NCBI RefSeq assembly: GCF_051020765.1 | Contig: NC_134943.1 | Location: forward strand, 2,170,001-2,234,000 | DNA from: Lasioglossum baleicum | Lineage: Eukaryota > Arthropoda > Insecta > Hymenoptera > Halictidae | DNA: 64,000 nt | Direction: 5' to 3' | Shown: in pieces, positions 57,446-64,000 of the stretch | Position numbering within the stretch: position 1 is the first letter of the stretch | How the letters are laid out: each line of letters begins with the position of its first letter | Program-made: the position numbers and the translations under genes | The notes under the pieces: model-generated | Told to the model about the DNA's origin: nothing | What the model saw: only the letters and a program-made list of their open reading frames with translations | The model's database searches: none

Positions 57446-60400
57446 TGCTCTTTCATTTCGCATTAAGGAAACAACTTTTCGCCACCCTTTTACGAAGAGA
57501 GGAAGCTCGGCCGGTGATGCCCTTCCTCTCTCTCTCTTATGATATAATCTTTGGCTGTGCGTGTGTCCGCATGTACTGCAAAAAATCTTCCTCCTTCGTA
57601 AAGGACGAGTCGTTGATTCAAGCCAGGAAACGTGAAATTGAACCGAGCAAACAGGAGAATGCAGACCGTGTCTTTCTACAATGTAATCAATAAAATTTGC
57701 TAAACGAGGTGATCGTTCGATAAATGTCTGGCATACTGAACGGTAGCATTGGGGGGGGGGGCGCGTTGTTTCGAAGTCAGAAAGTATGATTGGTCCCGGA
57801 TAGTCGATCGAAATGTGGCCGGGTAAATATACATGATACCATAATATTTGTCTCCTTTCCCGTTTTTTCTTTTTTTCTTTTTCTCGTTTTATTATTTGTT
57901 TCGTTCTTCTGTGTTTCTTCTTTCTTTCTTTTCCTTTTTTTTTTGATTTTCGTATCTACGACTCGAATGAACGTACTCGCGTAATGTTTTAGATGACCAA
58001 CGACTACCAACAATCGTGCACCGATTCTATGTTTATTTAGTACAATCGTAAGGAAAAAGACATCGATTTGGTACGTTAGAAAAAACCGAATTTCTCGCAT
58101 TGTTCTTGCGATAACGCATAAGCGTACCTGAAGGAATTGACATCGGTCGGCTTGAACTTCGTCTAAAGTAACGCCGATTCTTATCTCATTTTTTTTTGTT
58201 TTGTTTATTTTATTTATTTATATACTTTTCTTTCTCTTCGTTAAATCGTTGAATAGTTGCGAATCTATCGTTTTTTTTTTTGTTAGATTACGATACCTCA
58301 ACTAATTTCTCTAGGTTTTTGCTCCGCCTCTTATCTGGCGTTACACGCGCGCGCATAAGAGTGTCGGGAGGGGGAAAAAAGCGATTGTGGCTTGTTCAAC
58401 CGGGTGTGAAAAATGTACAAAGAAGCCGAAGGAACGCAGAAAAGGGAAGGAAGAACGAGGATGTTGACTCGCCTGACGCTTCGATGATTAACGTGACGTA
58501 CGTGTACAGTTTTTTTCCTCTCTCACCTCTCGCGATCGATACGAAATAAACTCGAATGATTAGAGCTCGTTTGGACAACGACGTGGCAACGTTCAAACGA
58601 TAACATTTGTTCGCTACAATCGAGTCAGAGTGAAATGTATAAAACACAAGCATCTTTCGCGAATTATCGTTAATGTTCGCATGGATAAAACGTGACTCAA
58701 GAGCACTGATAGATAGGTCCTTCTCAAAACCCTAACGACGATGATGCTGACTATGATGATGATGTTCATGACGGTTTTCATAATCGTATCCGGAATCTGC
58801 AAGTTGGTGTGGGATCGCGCTTACAGCCTATGATGAGACGTACTTAGTTCAACCGCAGACTTAGGCTACAGTAGAGACCACTCGCCTAATGATGCCTCCG
58901 ATCCAATCGATTCTCACAGTTTTCGATACTTCGTATAAAATCATCGATAGTAGTCTACAACTTCATTGTAGTGTATTCTTCTAATCTTTCCGAATCAATT
59001 TTAATGAATTAGGAACATTATTAATTTTTGTTCAAGTTGAATATGTTTATCATGGTTAACAATGAAATAGTAGCTCTGATGAGCAGAGTTCGAAAGGAAA
59101 TCGCAAGGCAAAAGTTTCATTGATGTAGCGAGAATTTAACAGAGCATGTACTGAGGAAGAATACTTGCAGCTAACATTTTCTGAAAGATTTTATCGATTT
59201 TCACTCACCAATAAATTTGTATTGACTGACACAGTGTTTAACGAAGTTTAAAGAGCATGTCGTGTGTTTTTGCGTGTGTAGTCGAAGACTAAATTTATAA
59301 AATCAGAAATTGATGTTCATTATCTACGAATAATTAAAGAATATTCGTAGAACTTCTCAGTCGGAACTTTGAGTATCTCATTATTTAAATTAGACGATCA
59401 TGCGAGCACGCCATAAGGGGAAACCCCATTAGGTGAACGGGTCCGTACTCCACCCTAAGTCTGCGGTCCAATATTCATATAGTTAGAGATAGTTCAATTA
59501 GTTAAATGTTTAGCTCCGCTTGCCCCTCCTGTCGGAATGCGTGTACCATAGTTTCATGTATAATATTCGTGTACACCGAGTGTCTGAAAAGAAGCGCGCG
59601 AGATCCGCATCGCTCGTAGTGTATGTAATGGGTGCGTACTTCGTGCAATCGTATGTATAATTAATGTCTGTAATGGGTAGAAGAGATGTGCACGTATGTT
59701 TAGTATTTTTTTTCTTTATCGTGAACGCGAGTGTACAATGTAGTTATTATTTTTTCTTTTCATTAAATCTTGTTGCTAGTTCTTTACAAGTTACGCAAAT
59801 AATTGCAAAAACATACCCTGTTTCCTAGTATCACCGACACCACGGCTACCGGATATCAGGTCGCGGCGCGCGTGACTTGAATCCAATGTAATTCCACAAA
59901 AATGGATCGATGACACGTTAATAGCTGTGTCGAGAGGGTTGATAAAATTTCTTCTGCCTTTCTGTGCAAGTGCGTTGGTAAAGTGCTAGTATGTCTAGAT
60001 GAGATGTTTGATCGTTATTATTGTTATCATTAATATTACTTTTATTATTACTATTTAATCTTCTTTTTTTTCTTTATGTCGTTAATTATTATTTCAGATT
60101 ACTGTATAATCGAGAGCGGAGGATAATCTAATTTCCCGTTTCTCATCGAATCTTCGTGCGCGTCCTTGCGGCCCGCCATAAAGCTGCCGGAAAATTGCTA
60201 TTCTCTGTCCCGTGGAAATCGCGAACGAAGGGAACCGGAGTTTTCCAGGTAACTTTGATGGCCGGCGACAATTGTTGTGCTCCGGGTGTTGTCACATCGG
60301 ACAGCGACGACCACGAGTACCGATTTCTCGCGTTTCACCGAACTCTAGATCGAAAAACTCCGCGGATTCGCTAAGTGAGTCAAGGAGAGTCCCATAAGTT

Positions 60401-60957
60401 GAATCGATCCGAAATTAATAGAACGTTCGATACTCGAGTGGCTCATTTCAATTTGCAAGCAGCGAATTCGTCTCGGCAATACATCACGTCATGTAAAAAT
60501 AAATTCAAAGCTGATCCTCACAGATTACTATGTTTTAATATTATCCTTTCTTTCATATCTCCTTAAAGCTAAGAATACTTATTTTTTTCCCCGCCTCCAT
60601 TCCCCATTAAGTATCTCCATTCATTTCCCATAGTAAGATGCATACTACTTCGTTCGTAGCAAAAACTTTGTCGGATAAAATAGTTGTATTTTTTTTTGTT
60701 TTGGTTTGTTTACAATCGTCGTTACCGTCGTATTTATATTTATATATGTATATATTCATATTTATATGAATTTATCGTTATCCGTTAGGTTAATCGTGCT
60801 CCATGATATTCGCTATTAGTACTGTTACACATTAAAAAGCTTAGATCATAGTGATATTATCAATTGGTGCTTGCATACAAGCTTCACTAGTATACATGTC
60901 TTTTCCTTTCTCGTCGAGTGTGTCTGTTCCGAGCGTATGCGCGTGGATCTAAGTATA
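57446..60957. other. Simple-repeat domain, middle part
   Basis: No coding exon recognised. Has an 11-base G run (57751-57761), T-rich tracts at 57860-57940 and 58190-58280, and unique sequence of moderate composition. 60120-60380 is the least AT-rich part; its ORF from ATG 60258 is short and unmatched. AATAAA motifs occur but I cannot tie them to a gene. Confidence 0.4.
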
Positions 60958-60985
60958 TGTATGTGTGTGTGTGTGTGTGTGATCG
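60955..60985. repeat. (GT)n microsatellite
   Basis: TATGTATGTGTGTGTGTGTG and onward, about 11 GT units in a row, followed by a degenerate tail. Confidence 0.85.
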
Positions 60986-62520
60986 TGTGAAAGTGTTTCT
61001 ATGTGATCACTTCGCCGCCCTAACGTCCCTTCGCCTAAATTCTTTCGTATAGTTGCATAATAGTTTGATTTCCCGAACGCAATCGGATCGACTGAAATGA
61101 ATTCCCTGTGTGAAAAATGGCTGACCCGAAACCCATACGACGACGTTCCACGCAAAAGTCCAACGGAACAACGAACGGAGAAGATTTGAACTGTCTTTGT
61201 CGAGTTGCAAAAATCGCAAGTAAAATACATGACGCGTGCAAATGGGAGAGACGTTCGCGAGAGCAGTCGCTGTACACATTGTCGACCGGAGACGCCGATC
61301 GGCGTCCTTCATTTTCCGACTGTTGTTGACGGGAGACGCCAATTCGCGTTTCGCATGTTAACAGCAAATACCAATCGGTACCTTTCACTTCTGAGAAGAC
61401 GACTGGCGCCTTCTAAAAATCGGTAAGCGCGATCCACCTCATTGCATCCGCTCGACAATGTGCCAAGAATGTGTTTCGCTTTTCGGGCGTCGCTCGGGCG
61501 ATGAAACCAAAGCGAGCGCGACTAGGATTTCGCGTTGATCATCGCCAAAGATCGATTGCTCGGACGATCGTGTAATCGTATCGTTGGTGGCTAGCGGTTT
61601 CGCGGACACACCGACCGATTACGCGAACAGGTGGCGGCACCGGGAAAACGAAACGCGGCGATTCGAATCTAAACGGGCAGATCAAAACGGTTTGTGGAAC
61701 ACGAGACTGGGCAGACGATCGTCTGGCCGAGTCCGATCCGTTGAATCGTCTTTGCCGGACGTGTGTACCATGGATCGATCCCGTACCCTGGAGAATGAAA
61801 CGCTGATCCGCAGGCAAGCCTGCCTGAAGACCCTTTCGTAGGCTGTGCACGTAGCGCATCAGGCGGGCAAAGATAGACACACGATCGCGATGCACGTGTC
61901 TTCTAATTATGTTTGCACTCGTGTCCGCTATGGCTGGGATTCGTGTTTGCTTGTGCTCACGGTTTCAGATCGCGATTGCTCTTATGGTCCGTGATTGCAC
62001 CCTCGATTCGCAAACACGTGATTACATTAATACCCAAGGTCGTTCCCTATCTGCGATCGCTCGACGGACACGAATTTCATCTTTCTTTTTTGTTCATCCT
62101 CCTCAACCAAGCCAATGTTATCCAGCCTACGTTGCCGTTCGTCCAATTTTTCTTTCGTCTCTTCTTTGTCTTTTTCTTTTAGTCATCGAATCGCGATTTT
62201 CTTCAATACGTGTGTGTATGCGTGTGTCTGTGACCGATTTCGAGGCGTTCGTTACCGGATATCCGTTCAACGAGATCTTAGACCCGCGCAGGTACAACGT
62301 GGCAAAGAGATTGATCCTTCTCGTTCTTCTCGCATTCAACAAGGTCGTCAGAGTTGAATTCTAGCTGTTCGAACTGTACGTCGCGAACTTGTGCTCGCGT
62401 TCTCGATACATCGGTCTACGCGTCTCATCGTGTACACGCGTGCATACACACGCGCATGTGTAAAGTCAAATTGTACGCGCGTGTATGCATACGTTGAAAC
62501 AAGTTTAGCGTTTTAAAATA
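60986..62520. other. Least AT-rich stretch of the window, no recognised gene
   Basis: Contains the longest + strand ORFs of the right part: 61117-61329 (70 codons from AAAATGGCT, a good start context) and 61909-62364 (151 codons from ATG). Neither contains a domain I recognise, and overlapping ORFs on both strands suggest composition rather than coding. They could be real small proteins; evidence is weak. Confidence 0.3.
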
Positions 62521-62522
62521 AC

Positions 62523-62549
62523 AATATATATATATATACATAATATATA

Positions 62550-62588
<39 letters not shown>

Positions 62589-62700
62589 TACCGTGTAGTA
62601 TAAATTATGTGTACGTATCATGATGTATCGTTATCAATATTATTATTATTATTATTATTATTCATATTATTGTTATTAATATTATTATTATTAGTGTTGT
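62523..62700. repeat. (AT)n and (ATT)n repeats
   Basis: An interrupted AT tract at about 62525-62585 is followed by TTATTATTATTATT-type repeats at 62637-62695. Both can slip, so lengths may vary between individuals. Confidence 0.9.
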
Positions 62701-63004
62701 CGTTTATCATTATAAATTAGTTATTAGTATTAATTGATTTTTCATATAATATAATAGTGTTTTATATCATCAATAATTAGCAAGCCATACGAGCTTGTTA
62801 AAGGAGAGGAATTTATAGCACACCCCATCTTCAACTTATGTCAATTAACGATGTATTAGTTTCTTGAATGTGTGTGGCTGTGTGTGTGTATGTATAAGTT
62901 AGATTACAATAGTGCTGGCGTGATTCGTGTAGCACGAGTGTATGTATGCGTGCATGTGTGTATGTTTGTTAATTGTGTGCGAGCAGACAACGAATTCATG
63001 AACG

Positions 63005-63010
63005 AATAAA
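63005..63010 (+). terminator. Candidate poly(A) signal at the domain's right edge
   Basis: AATAAA in GAACGAATAAAATAACG, close to where the simple-repeat domain gives way to ordinary AT-rich DNA. If the domain is one + strand transcript, this is a natural end; otherwise it is chance. Confidence 0.25.
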
Positions 63011-63040
63011 ATAACGATCATCTGTTCGTTTTGCCACGGG

Positions 63041-64000
63041 CATGTTAACTCTTTAATGCTTTATCGTCTGAAACTTGCGATGAAACTCTCTGTTTTCGAG
63101 CCATCAAAGTTCTTTCGTAATAATCTCCCCGGAAACAAAGCTAATGGTGTTTTAATTTCACTTCGCCATTTGCGAAGTTTCCAAACGGTTCGATTATGAA
63201 ATTGAGAAAATGAAGGGTACATTAATAGACGGTGTTCTTTGAGGGAAACTCTCGTGAATTTCAGCGAGTTCTCTGGTAACTTCTCCAAGTTCTTATTCGA
63301 GGAATTAGTTAGATATTCAGCTAATTTGGCGATGTTATTGTGTAATGATTTTATAAAAATTTAAAAGGTGTTACATTGTTTTAGAATTAACTCTTGTGAA
63401 TTCATTCGATCAAAATTGAATTACAATGGATCTTCTAAAAGAATTAAAAAGAACAGAATACTGGAAATACGATTTGTAAAGAAATTCAAGTTTCGCATAT
63501 ATAGCATTAGGTCAATCACCTCGCAGCAATCGAACAGCCTCTACGCAAGGAAAAGGGTTGCCTGGCCCTGATATATGAGTACATTGTATATACGCGTATA
63601 TGTGTATATACAAATATATAGATAAATATATGAATATACATACATATACACGCATACACGTGTGTACGAATATATTTGTGTGCTTATGTATATATTTTCG
63701 TGTGTAGCAATTATTATATTCATTTAAATAGCGTACAAAGCGTATAGTCGAATAAGAGAGGATCGAAACTGTCCTTTTAACAAATTTATCGACCAGTGAG
63801 CCATTCGATAGGGTATCATCAAGAAACATATTGTGCCAAATTTCGTCTCTATATCTTCTTTCGTTCCTATGTGAAAATGCTGAAAAAATCAAGAATATGC
63901 CACACATACAGATACATACTCTCAATTCGCCTCGGATTTTTAAGTTAAAAATTCTGGTTATAGAAGAACTGAAACCTCAGAAAAATTGGAAAAATGCAAA
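63041..64000. other. Gene-free DNA at the right edge
   Basis: No exon recognised. 63535-63570 (AAGGAAAAGGGTTGCCTGGC, then CCTG) looks like a single right end of hAT family C without its partner. 63575-63700 is a degenerate TATA/CATA-rich simple repeat. Confidence 0.5.

Noticed and set aside
60098..60248. Exon-like segment with acceptor ATTATTTCAG and donor TTCCAG|GTAACT
   Set aside because: All three frames contain a stop soon after the acceptor, so it cannot be an internal coding exon. It could be a noncoding exon, but there is no further support.
61909..62364. 151-codon + strand ORF
   Set aside because: Has an ATG but no recognisable domain, and its middle is translated T-rich sequence. 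Kept only as a remark, not as a gene.
1..64000. tRNA, rRNA or conserved microRNA genes
   Set aside because: I scanned by eye for tRNA arms and for several well-known insect microRNA seeds and saw none. A covariance-model search would be needed to exclude them.

Overview
This is an AT-rich animal nuclear window with introns, many short DNA transposons and simple repeats. The gene families point to an insect: a Tret1-type sugar transporter, a tetraspanin close to fly Tsp97E, and an RNF181-type RING ligase. The abundance of mariner, hAT and foldback MITEs fits Hymenoptera (ant, bee or wasp), but that is inference. No bacterial, plasmid, phage or CRISPR features were seen.

Layout. 1-4.9 kb: gene-free, with MITEs, two large palindromes and an orphan THAP-type zinc-finger exon (2992-3070). 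4.95-15.5 kb (+): an unrecognised Ser/Arg-rich protein with one membrane segment and two possible C-termini, split over three exons by long introns. 15.5-29.3 kb: probable 3' UTR, then gene-free DNA full of transposon remnants. 29.3-33.2 kb (-): two-exon MFS sugar transporter. 36.1-39.9 kb (+): tetraspanin with two alternative last exons, divergent from the transporter. 40-45.5 kb: very AT-rich DNA, a piggyBac-type MITE, an unusual satellite at 43 kb and a possible spliced minus-strand transcript. 45.5-46.1 kb (+): two-exon RNF181 homologue. 47.4-63 kb: a different sequence domain, less AT-rich, pyrimidine-rich on the + strand, full of simple repeats, with few transposons and no recognisable coding exon. 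It may be a very long UTR, a lncRNA or a regulatory domain.

The four genes do not form a pathway; they are ordinary single genes. The most informative structure is the transposon record. One hAT-type MITE family has 12 copies (four with perfect 8-bp target duplications). Two more hAT-type families have 3 and 2 copies with 8-bp duplications. There are also mariner, pogo-like, Tc1-like and piggyBac-like MITEs, including nested insertions that give relative ages. Exon joins were worked out by hand from splice consensus and reading phase, without transcript data.
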